64,000 nt of DNA, taken from Streptomyces sp. SID12501 (GTDB lineage: Bacteria > Actinomycetota > Actinomycetes > Streptomycetales > Streptomycetaceae). Positions 46,881 to 55,631 of the stretch are shown here, piece after piece. The DNA lies in assembly GCF_010550245.1 (NCBI RefSeq), contig NZ_JAAGLU010000046.1, forward strand, positions 1-64,000. Reading direction: 5' to 3'. The first letter of the stretch is position 1. Each line of letters begins with the position of its first letter. The position numbers and the translations under genes are program-made. The notes beneath the pieces were generated by a model. It saw only the letters and a list, made by a program, of their open reading frames with translations, ran no database searches and was not told where the DNA came from.

Positions 46881-47891
46881 TCACCCTGAGGGGTGAAGGA
46901 CTCCGAGAGTTGATCCGCTGTGGAGTTGACGGCATTCGCCGCATCTGCCGGGCTCCGGACCGCGGAAGGCCCGCTCGCAGCCGTCGCAGTTCTGGAGTGG
47001 GTGCCGGACGGGTGATGGCCCGGCCGGTGCGCGGTACGGCGCCGGGGGCGGCAGCTGGGTGGTGAGGCGGTGGGCGAGGAAGGCGGCCGGGCGGCGCATG
47101 CCTTCGGGTGGGAGGTTGCTGGTCAGTGCGTGTCGTACGGCGGTGGGGCTGGTGTCGCGTTCCAGCCAGGCGGCGACGCCGGGTGCGAGGTGGGCTGTGT
47201 CGCAGGTGGACAGGAGCAGGTCGGGGTCGAGGCGGCGCAGGCCGGCGAGGAGGTCGGTGGCTGCCTGGAGGAGGCCCGGCCCCTTGTACGCGGGCTGCGG
47301 TACGGCGGGGAGGGGCTTGCGTGGGGTGCGCTTCTTCGGCGGGCCGGGGGCAGCGGGGTGCGCGGGGCGGGTGGGCTCGGTGGCACTGGGTTCGGGGGCG
47401 GGCGCGTGGTGGGGAGCGGGCCCTGGACGTGACTCCGGTCGGGGCTTGGAGTCCGAGTCCGACTTCGGCTTGGTACGGCGATCAGCGTGGCCCTCGGCAT
47501 GACGTCCCGGCCGGTTGCAGGAGACGGTGCGGGTGACGATGTTGCCGGTGGGGGTGCGTTCGCGGGTTCGGCTCAGGTAGCCGTGGGTTTCGAGGTCGCG
47601 CAGGGCGGCGGCGATGCGGTCGGGGCCCTCGGGGAATCTCTTGGCGAGGGTCTTGATGTCGACGGGGGAGCCCGGGGGCAGCGACTGGATGTGGGTGCCC
47701 AGGCCGATGGCGAGCAGTGAGAGCTCGGGGTGCTGGGCGAGGTGGTTGCCGATCACCGTGAAGCGGGTGGTGTGGCGGACGTTGTCGTGGATGACGCCGG
47801 AGATGCCGGATTTGGGGCGCCGGTGGGGGTGATTTTTGCCCGCGGGGCGGGACGGGGCGCATGGGGGCGCGCTAGGGTTTTTCGTGTCCAT
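46881..47891 (-). CDS. Helix-turn-helix protein with C-terminal zinc-ribbon
   Basis: The product is 336 aa. The winged-helix part (about residues 30-125) includes TVIGNHLAQHPELSLLAIGL, GTHIQSLPPGSPVDIKTLAK, RFPEGPDRIAAALRDLETHG and YLSRTRERTPTGNIVTRTVS. A long Pro/Arg/Ala-rich linker is followed by a helical region and a Cys4 motif (NCDGC then CGEC). Such proteins are common, multi-copy and species-specific in Streptomyces; the target is unknown. The start is ATG 47891, with AAGGAAG at a somewhat long distance. Confidence 0.75.
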   Translation of the reverse strand: MDTKNPSAPPCAPSRPAGKNHPHRRPKSGISGVIHDNVRHTTRFTVIGNHLAQHPELSLLAIGLGTHIQSLPPGSPVDIKTLAKRFPEGPDRIAAALRDLETHGYLSRTRERTPTGNIVTRTVSCNRPGRHAEGHADRRTKPKSDSDSKPRPESRPGPAPHHAPAPEPSATEPTRPAHPAAPGPPKKRTPRKPLPAVPQPAYKGPGLLQAATDLLAGLRRLDPDLLLSTCDTAHLAPGVAAWLERDTSPTAVRHALTSNLPPEGMRRPAAFLAHRLTTQLPPPAPYRAPAGPSPVRHPLQNCDGCERAFRGPEPGRCGECRQLHSGSTLGVLHPSG

Positions 47892-48146
47892 CGGGAAGGG
47901 GTCTACTTCCTTGGTGGTCAGGCCCTCGCATTGGGATTGCAGTCCCGGCGAGGGCCGTCGTATGTCCGCTGTCTGCGGTTGCTGTGGTGGTGGTGCTGGG
48001 CTGAGCGTAAGGCAGGCAACCGGGCACAAATCCAGCTGAGTTGCTGATGTTCACTCGGGCGAGTGAGTTCGCGTGGAAGCGGCCGTGGTCGCCCCCCTCC
48101 GGCGAACGGGAGGGAAGGTGGGGCTTGGTGGGTTTCTTTATCTCCC

Positions 48147-48187
48147 GTGTTTCTTTGTCTTTGGCTCCTGTGTTTCTTTGTCTTTGG
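48147..48187 (+). repeat. Two direct copies of an 18-bp T-rich repeat
   Basis: GTGTTTCTTTGTCTTTGG at 48147-48164 and 48170-48187 (period 23 bp); a degenerate third copy may precede them near 48131. Confidence 0.85.
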
Positions 48188-48217
48188 AAGGCGCCGGGCC
48201 TTCCTGGGCACACGTCA

Positions 48218-48243
48218 CCGGAACCTACGTTTCCGGGTTCCGG
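48218..48243 (-). terminator. Hairpin downstream of the GNAT gene
   Basis: CCGGAACC and GGTTCCGG form an 8-bp stem with a 10-base loop, 33 bp after the GNAT stop. Probable terminator; no T run. Confidence 0.55.
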
Positions 48244-48275
48244 TGCGCCGGTTTTCACGGTTCGACGTTCGTTGT

Positions 48276-48845
48276 TCACTTGAGGGCGACGCGCAGGAGA
48301 AGCAGATCGAACTCGGGCCCGTCGGCACTACCCCGATAAGGACCGGCGTACCGGTACCCGAGCCGGGCGTACAGATCCTGGCCACGCCGGTTTGAGGGCA
48401 GGGCGAGGAGCGAGGACCATTGCGGGGCGATGGCCGTGAGTAACTCGGCATGCAGCCGTGTACCGATTCCCTGTGCCTGCCACGGCGGTCGTACGGCCAA
48501 CTCGCACAGCCCCATCAGCCGTTCGGTACGGGCGCCTTCGGGAACCTGGTCCACGAGCCCGGGGCCGAACCAGTAGTACGCGCTGCACGGAAAGGCGTAC
48601 CCGAACCCGACGGCGGTTCCGCCGGTGTACGCGACGACGAGAGCGAACCCGGCGTGTTTGAGGTGGCCTTGGACCTGGCGGCGGAGCGCGGGTACGGACA
48701 GTCCGGAGGCCTCCGCGCCGGGATTGTCGACCAACTCGGGGTGGGCATCGGCCCAGAGGTCGGCGATGACGTCGAGCAGGGGTGGGACCTGGCCGGGGCC
48801 GTAAGTGCGGATCACCAGGTCCGTGCTGGTGCTCGGGGTGCTCAC
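48276..48845 (-). CDS. GNAT-family N-acetyltransferase
   Basis: The product is 189 aa. The acetyl-CoA pyrophosphate-binding motif A is CELAVRPPWQAQGIGTRLHA (Q/RxxGxG/A as QAQGIG). Motif B is LLALPSNRRGQDLYARLGYR. The N-terminal half has DVIADLWADAHPELVDNPGA and GFALVVAYTGGTAVGFGYAF. The acceptor substrate is unknown. It ends in an LLLLRVALK strand. It lies 9 bp downstream of the TPR regulator gene (same strand) and may be co-transcribed with it. Confidence 0.85.
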   Translation of the reverse strand: MSTPSTSTDLVIRTYGPGQVPPLLDVIADLWADAHPELVDNPGAEASGLSVPALRRQVQGHLKHAGFALVVAYTGGTAVGFGYAFPCSAYYWFGPGLVDQVPEGARTERLMGLCELAVRPPWQAQGIGTRLHAELLTAIAPQWSSLLALPSNRRGQDLYARLGYRYAGPYRGSADGPEFDLLLLRVALK

Positions 48846-48854
48846 TGTCTACTC

Positions 48855-50165
48855 CTAGCTGGCGCCGGTGGTGGTGCGGTACTCCTCCAACCAGTCGGCG
48901 ACCGCGGGGACCGCAGCGTGCCGCTGGAGTGCGCTCTCGACGTTCTGTAACTGCTGAAGCAGCCGGTCGGAGCGGACCTCGGGGAGGTACACAAGGACGC
49001 GTCCGGCGGCCTCGGCAGCTGCCTCGGGCTCAGGGCGTTCCCTCACCGCATGCTGGATGGCGACATCGGCGGTGTACCGGGCCCTGTTGCGGGCGAACTG
49101 GTTGCCGTGGAGCAGAACGGCCTGCTCGGCTCCGGCGGCGGCTCGCTCGTGCTGGTCGAGGTCGGCGCGGGCGAGGGCCTCCAGCCCGGCTAGTTCGGCG
49201 GGTGTGTAGAACTCCAGCCACTCCGGATCGGATTCGGTGGGACCCTTCGCGTAGAGGCGATGGGCGCGCACGATGGCCTGGTCAGCGGCTCCGCGATCAC
49301 CAAGAAGGGCCCATCCGCCGGCCTCGCGCATGGCGAACAGGCTGAGCAACCGTGAGGAGCCGTAAGCGCGGACGACGCTCTGAGCGCCCTGGGCAGCGCT
49401 GATCGCCTCGCGCGGCCTACCACTGGCTTTGGCCAGCAGACTCAGGCAGCCGAACGCGTGTCCTTCCAGGCCGGAGTCATCGGCGATCCTGGCAGCGGCC
49501 AGTGCTTCGCCGTACAGGGAGCGGGCGTCGGCGGCGCGGCCGGAGTCGTACGACAGCCATCCGGCGGCGATCGACAGGTGCCCGGTTGCCGTGCGAAGCC
49601 GCTTGCCGGTCTTCTCCGTGTACGCGCCGTCGTGCAGCCACTCGTACGCGATGTGCAGCATGTTCGAGGCGTCCCGGCGCAGAGCGGCGGAGCCGTGGTC
49701 GTGGTCGTGGCTGTAGATGGTGGTCACAGCCTCGTCGACAGCGCGGACGTCCGTGATGCCGATACGGCCGGGACGCCTTTGAACGAGGGCACCGAGAGAG
49801 AAGGAAAGGGCTGCGCCCGCGCCGTCGAACAGGAAGCCGCGCCGATTCACCGGGGCCACCCGATCAGGCTCGTGCGGCGGGAGGACCGGGCGTCGCCCGG
49901 TTGCTGACGATGCCGGGCGAAAACCCAGCTCGGTCATGGTCCGTCCACCGGTGAGCCTGCTGAGAATTCTGCGGTATACGGCTCTGGGACAGTCGACGTC
50001 CCCGTCCTCCCAGGCGGCCACCAGGCGTGACGTACAGCCGACTGGTCCACCCATCTCCTCGCCGGTGGCGACGATCAGCTTCGCGAACTCCTGACGGCTC
50101 ATCTGGAATTCCAGCTCGCGCACAGCGCGCAGCCGGACGTTGGGGCTGTGTCGGTGGTCGGCCAT
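48855..50165 (-). CDS. XRE/TPR-type transcriptional regulator
   Basis: The product is 436 aa. The N-terminal part (RLRAVRELEFQMSRQEFAKL, CTSRLVAAWEDGDVDCPRAV) is an XRE-like HTH. The central linker has RRGFLFDGAGAALSFSLGAL. The C-terminal 250 residues consist of TPR-like helical pairs (ARSLYGEALAAARIADDSGL, HAFGCLSLLAKASGRPREAI, AAAGAEQAVLLHGNQFARNR). ATG 50165 is selected for the GGAG 6 bp upstream; the frame is open for 31 further codons. Divergent from the four-gene operon starting at 50402, which it may regulate. Confidence 0.82.
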   Translation of the reverse strand: MADHRHSPNVRLRAVRELEFQMSRQEFAKLIVATGEEMGGPVGCTSRLVAAWEDGDVDCPRAVYRRILSRLTGGRTMTELGFRPASSATGRRPVLPPHEPDRVAPVNRRGFLFDGAGAALSFSLGALVQRRPGRIGITDVRAVDEAVTTIYSHDHDHGSAALRRDASNMLHIAYEWLHDGAYTEKTGKRLRTATGHLSIAAGWLSYDSGRAADARSLYGEALAAARIADDSGLEGHAFGCLSLLAKASGRPREAISAAQGAQSVVRAYGSSRLLSLFAMREAGGWALLGDRGAADQAIVRAHRLYAKGPTESDPEWLEFYTPAELAGLEALARADLDQHERAAAGAEQAVLLHGNQFARNRARYTADVAIQHAVRERPEPEAAAEAAGRVLVYLPEVRSDRLLQQLQNVESALQRHAAVPAVADWLEEYRTTTGAS

Positions 50166-50401
50166 ACCGAACTCCGGGGCTGCATCTGTGTGTCGACAGG
50201 GGTGCGGGGATCGTACGGCTCCTCCCCCTGTCATGCCCCGCCCTTGCGGCGGGATCACCCTCGCTGGACGGACTTACATCGTTCTTGCATCGGGCCGGCA
50301 TCGCTCCGACTCGGCCCCGGCTGCTTGCCTGGACAGTGACATGACGACCGACCAGGGAGGCAACTGTGGCGAAGTCCTCCAGGAAAGGAGCACGCACCGA
50401 C

Positions 50402-50740
50402 ATGTTTGACTTTCTCCGCCGGACCGTCGCGTGGACGAGGCTTCTGTCGTCTCCGGGTACGGGGCGACGCCGAGTGGGAGCCCGACTTGCCTCACCTCCC
50501 GTGGCCGAGTGGCAGGGCCCTGTCCACTCCTCTGAAATGTGGCTCCCTGTCCAGAGGTCGCCGTACGGCCTGGACGATCTCCTCGACGGTGGCGCGAACG
50601 CCTTGGTGCGCCCGTACCTCGTTGGGTACGAGCGAGAGTGCGTCAGGCGGCAGGGACCTCGGCTTGCTCTGGTGCTCGCTGCGGATTTCCGGATCGACCT
50701 CGACTGGCACTCGGTACGTGCACCGGAGGTGGCCGTCTAG
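50402..50740 (+). CDS. Small basic hypothetical protein of the XRE/TPR-linked operon
   Basis: The product is 112 aa. Recognisable segments are FDFLRRTVAWTRLLSSPGTG, RSPYGLDDLLDGGANALVRP, YLVGYERECVRRQG, then LALVLAADFRIDLD. From memory, similar proteins occur upstream of DUF7848-like genes in other Streptomyces and begin at the MFDFLRR region, hence ATG 50402; a GTG at 50366 with a better ribosome binding site would add 12 residues. Function unknown. It ends immediately before the next gene. Confidence 0.65.
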   Translation: MFDFLRRTVAWTRLLSSPGTGRRRVGARLASPPVAEWQGPVHSSEMWLPVQRSPYGLDDLLDGGANALVRPYLVGYERECVRRQGPRLALVLAADFRIDLDWHSVRAPEVAV

Positions 50741-51129
<389 letters not shown>

Positions 51130-51133
<4 letters not shown>

Positions 51134-51372
51134 GTCCCGGCCCGCACACGGTGTACCGGTACGTCCCTCACACCATCCGGCAGATCCCGGAAGCCGGCGT
51201 GAGCTACGAGGTGTGCAGCTCCGAGCCTGGCTGTGCAGAGGGGTCCGGGCCGCAGGACGCCCAGGAGAACGCCCAGGACTGGGCCCTGCGGCACACCGGG
51301 CGTACCGGTCACGCCCTCTTCCACCGGGTCGTGACGGATCACGCCCGGGTGACCCGCGAGGAGGGAGAATAG
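51130..51372 (+). CDS. DUF7848-like small protein
   Basis: The product is 80 aa. It has VYRYVPHTIRQIPEAGVSYE, VCSSEPGCAEGSGPQ and AQDWALRHTGRTGHALFHRV, the Cys-pair and W...H....GH..F order seen in small streptomycete proteins of the DUF7848 family. A metal site from the Cys and His residues is possible. It overlaps the preceding gene (ATGA) and precedes the repeat-protein gene by 4 bp. Confidence 0.65.
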
Positions 51373-51376
51373 GCGC

Positions 51377-52741
51377 GTGACTGATGTGCGAGACGCCTTG
51401 GACGGACTGGCCGGGGATCAGCAGCTGTCGCAGGACTGGCTCGGTGGGCTGACGGCGAATTCCGCGCTGCCCGTATCCGTGCTGGCGCGACTGCTCACCG
51501 TCGAGGAACTGCCCGACCACACCTCCTCCTGGCTCACCCGGTACCCACTCGACCGGGAGAAGACGGCCTTGCTGGTGGCCTCTCCGAAGACCGCCCACCG
51601 GCTTGAGGCGGCGGCGAACCCGTCCGCCGATGTCGACGAACTGACGCTGCTCGCCCGTGATCCCGAGCTCCGGGTCCGGTGGGTCTACGCGGTGCTCGTA
51701 GGTGACTTCGGCCGGCGCATACCGGATGGAGCGCTGGAGACCCTGGCCGGCGACAGCGAGGTGAAGATCCGGCGGATGGCGGCGCAGCCGTCCCTGCCAC
51801 TGCCGGTGCGGGCGCGGCTTGCCGAGGACGAGGACGCCTCGGTGCGGGCCGTCGCCCTCACCGCGGAGCTGTGGCCGCAGCTTCCGGCCGCCGTACGCGA
51901 GGCCCTGCTTGCCGACCCCGAGCCCCAAGTCCGGGACGCCATAGCCAAGTTGCTCCTCAGTGAGCCCGAACCCCTGCCCCTGCCCGAGCCCGCCCTACGT
52001 GTCCAGGACCCCGACCCCTACGTACGGAGCAGAGCAGCCCAGGATCCCGACGTACCGACCACCCTGGCCCTGCGACTCGCCGAGGACTTCGACGACTACG
52101 TCCGGCTCTGCCTCTCGATGCGCGAGGACCTCACGGAGGAACAGCGCTCCGCCATCGCGTACGTCGTGCCGCATGGCTACCACATGCCCCCGCGCTGGAT
52201 CGAGGAACGCGGTCACGAACCGGACGTGGCCCGGCGGGCCGCCGCCTCCGGGCATGTCCTGCTGCGGCGGAGCATCGCCGGGCAGCGGCATCTGCCCGCC
52301 GATGTGGTGGACCGCCTGGCCGAGGACGAGGACTTCTTCGTCAGGCTCACGCTGTGCGAGTCGTGCGAGGAAGCCCCGCACGAGCTCGTGCTGGAGATGT
52401 ACACGTACTGGCACGGCCTGAGGTGGAGCTTCTTGCGCCGCCACCCGAACTTCGCCAGCCCCGGTCTCGCCCGCTTCGCCGACCACCCCAATCCGAGGCT
52501 GCGTCGCGCCGCCCTCGACGATCCCGAGGCCGGACCCGAACTCGTCCTGCGTCTGATCGACGATCCGGAGATCGGCCCCTGGGCGAGAACGGACCCCAGA
52601 CTGCCCAGCGAGGAACTGCACCGGCACCTCGCTGTCCCGGGTTACGCACTGGGCGCCGCCGCGAATCCCGCACTGCCGCCCGCGACGATGCACCGGCTCC
52701 TCGATCTCGCCGGGGTGGCGAACCTTTCGGGAACCCACTGA
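51377..52741 (+). CDS. HEAT/variant leucine-rich-repeat-like helical repeat protein
   Basis: The product is 454 aa. About 10-12 imperfect helical repeats share patterns such as AANPSADVDELTLLARDPEL, DEDASVRAVALTAELWPQLP, DPEPQVRDAIAKLLLSEPEP, DPDPYVRSRAAQDPDVPTTL and AEDEDFFVRLTLCESCEEAP. Each repeat carries D....VR..A.. , as in actinobacterial variant leucine-rich repeat and HEAT-like proteins. A scaffolding role in protein binding is likely. It is the last and largest gene of the four-gene operon and is next to (convergent with) the ATP-grasp gene. Confidence 0.7.
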   Translation: MTDVRDALDGLAGDQQLSQDWLGGLTANSALPVSVLARLLTVEELPDHTSSWLTRYPLDREKTALLVASPKTAHRLEAAANPSADVDELTLLARDPELRVRWVYAVLVGDFGRRIPDGALETLAGDSEVKIRRMAAQPSLPLPVRARLAEDEDASVRAVALTAELWPQLPAAVREALLADPEPQVRDAIAKLLLSEPEPLPLPEPALRVQDPDPYVRSRAAQDPDVPTTLALRLAEDFDDYVRLCLSMREDLTEEQRSAIAYVVPHGYHMPPRWIEERGHEPDVARRAAASGHVLLRRSIAGQRHLPADVVDRLAEDEDFFVRLTLCESCEEAPHELVLEMYTYWHGLRWSFLRRHPNFASPGLARFADHPNPRLRRAALDDPEAGPELVLRLIDDPEIGPWARTDPRLPSEELHRHLAVPGYALGAAANPALPPATMHRLLDLAGVANLSGTH

Positions 52742-52742
52742 C

Positions 52743-53600
52743 TCACTGAACCCGTGCCGTCCCTCTCACAAACCTCTCGTCACCCTGGCGGACCCACCCC
52801 CGGGGCCCAGCCGCCCGCAGTACGACATCAAGCACCCCTTCGACCCGCGCCGCGTAACTGTGCGAGAACCACGGCATGTTGGCCTCCACCACCGCCCAAC
52901 GTTCGCGACCGCCCCGGTCGGGATCCTGGATGAGGCCGACATCGACGGCGACCGCGCTGGGCAGGGAATCCCCTTCGGCGGTGAGGAGTTGATCGGCGAA
53001 CCGGAGGACCTCCGACTCCCGCCCGTCCCCGTCGAGCGGCGCCGGATCGAGACGCCCGAACACCGTGTACCGGCTGCCGGTCACCACCCGCCCGTCGAGT
53101 ACGAACAGGCGGTACTCGACGGCGAAAGTGACGATGTCCGACACCAGCACGGGCGTGTCCGGGCCCACGGCCTCCCCCGTATCGCCCGTATCGCCCGTAC
53201 GGGGAAGCCGCGAACCGTCGGCGTACACCGCCGCCGGGAACGACTTGGCGCTCGGCGGTTTGACGAACACCGGGCGCCGAACCCGCCACGCCTCCGCGAG
53301 GGTCGTCAGTTCCACGTGCCGTCCCGTGAACTCCTCCGGCAGCGCGGCGAGCCAGTCGTCGGGCGGTTCCAGCAGCCCGAGGCCGAGCGCACCGGCGATC
53401 CGGTGGTCGTACGCCAGCGGACCCCCGTACCAGTGCACCGCCCGGTCCCCCGAACCGGACAGCCCCGTCAAGGCCGACGCAGCGGCGAGCGACCGCACCT
53501 CCATCCCCCGTCCGGCCGCCGCCTCCGCGAGCAGCACCGTCGTACTGGTCTGCTGACCGGAAGTCAGGAACACCGGAACCGGTCCCCCGTCGCCGCCCAT
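52743..53600 (-). CDS. ATP-grasp domain protein (DUF4343-like)
   Basis: The product is 285 aa. The ATP-grasp C-terminal signature is seen in VLVSDIVTFAVEYRLFVLDG, AVAVDVGLIQDPDRGGRERW and AVVEANMPWFSHSYAARVEG (metal-binding E/N of the E-x-N motif). The lid-side lysine is in RRPVFVKPPSAKSFPAAVYA. The N-terminal part (LEPPDDWLAALPEEFTGRHV) matches DUF4343 family members. The family probably forms an amide or similar bond with ATP. It is 16 bp downstream of the cysteine hydrolase on the same strand, forming an operon with that gene and the RutA-like gene. GGGGGGG precedes ATG 53600 by about 6 bp. Confidence 0.8.
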   Translation of the reverse strand: MGGDGGPVPVFLTSGQQTSTTVLLAEAAAGRGMEVRSLAAASALTGLSGSGDRAVHWYGGPLAYDHRIAGALGLGLLEPPDDWLAALPEEFTGRHVELTTLAEAWRVRRPVFVKPPSAKSFPAAVYADGSRLPRTGDTGDTGEAVGPDTPVLVSDIVTFAVEYRLFVLDGRVVTGSRYTVFGRLDPAPLDGDGRESEVLRFADQLLTAEGDSLPSAVAVDVGLIQDPDRGGRERWAVVEANMPWFSHSYAARVEGVLDVVLRAAGPRGWVRQGDERFVRGTARVQ

Positions 53601-53616
53601 GACTCGCCCCCCCTTG

Positions 53617-54275
53617 TCAGGTCCCGCCCCGGGACAGGTACTCCGTCACCCGTCCCACCCCCCAAACCTCACCGATCTTGTGCCCGATGTCGAACAGGTT
53701 CGCCGCGTGCACCCCCGCGTCCCGGTCTCCCACCGCCTCCTCGACCACCACCGGAATGAACCCGTGCTGCATGGCGTCGAGAGCTGTCGCTCGTACGCAG
53801 CCGCTGGTTGTCAGGCCGGCGATGAGGAGGGTGTCGATGCCGTGGGAGGTGAGGTACGTGGACAGGGTGGTGCCGAAGAAGGCGCTCGGGTACTGCTTCG
53901 TCACCGTCAACTCCGCTTCCCTCGGCGCCAGTCCGTCGATGAAGTCGGCGTACGGGCTGCCCTCCACGAACGCCCGCAGGCTCGGCACCTTGCGGTAGAA
54001 GACGCCTCCGTCGCTGCCGTCGGGGCGCAGGAGCACGCGCGTCACGATCACCGGGACTCCGGCCCGGCGGGCGACGGACAGCAGCCCTCGCATCGCCTCG
54101 GCGGCGCCCTCCGCGCCCGCCCCCGCGTAGAGGGGGCAGGCCGGATCGACGTACGCCCGGGCCGGGTCCACGAGGAGGAGGGCGGGGGAGGTGCCGGGGG
54201 TCAACCGGCCGCCCAGACCGGCGCGTCGGTAGTCGTCCTCCGCGGTGCCCGCCTCACCGGTTCCCGGAACCGGAC

Positions 54276-54279
<4 letters not shown>
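53617..54279 (-). CDS. Cysteine hydrolase (isochorismatase/N-carbamoylsarcosine amidase family)
   Basis: The product is 220 aa. The catalytic triad of the family is visible: Asp in PALLLVDPARAYVDP, Lys in LTVTKQYPSAFFGT and the nucleophilic Cys in LLIAGLTTSGCVRATALDAM. The closest pattern is N-carbamoylsarcosine amidohydrolase-like hydrolases. Its partner upstream is a RutA-like oxygenase, so it may take the place of RutB and hydrolyse the ring-opened product. Start GTG 54279 has AGGGGGAG 6 bp upstream and overlaps the upstream stop (GTGA). It is followed by the ATP-grasp gene 16 bp on. Confidence 0.85.
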
Positions 54280-55358
<1,079 letters not shown>

Positions 55359-55631
55359 GCCACTCCTTGGAGAGATCCTCTGGTCGGACCCACCGGACGG
55401 ACCCACTGGGCGGATCCTCAGATGTGAAGTCCTCGACAGTCAGTTACGTTCAAATCTCAACTGTCCTTCAACGGCAGGCTACTTGGCCCTGATGACGGTG
55501 GAATGTCACACAACCTGCCCTGTGAGGGCGGTTGTTGCTGCCCATGTGCTCCGGTGAAGGTGACCGGAGATGAACGTGAGATTCCTGCAAAGTCCTGCTT
55601 GAGGTGCCATTTAAACGGTAAAACTTCAAGT

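Larger units (their letters stand above)
47892..48275. other. 384-bp non-coding interval with short direct repeats
   Basis: Gap between the HTH gene and the GNAT gene, both on the minus strand. It contains two exact 18-bp copies of GTGTTTCTTTGTCTTTGG and a hairpin downstream of the GNAT gene. Frames here lack protein character. Confidence 0.5.
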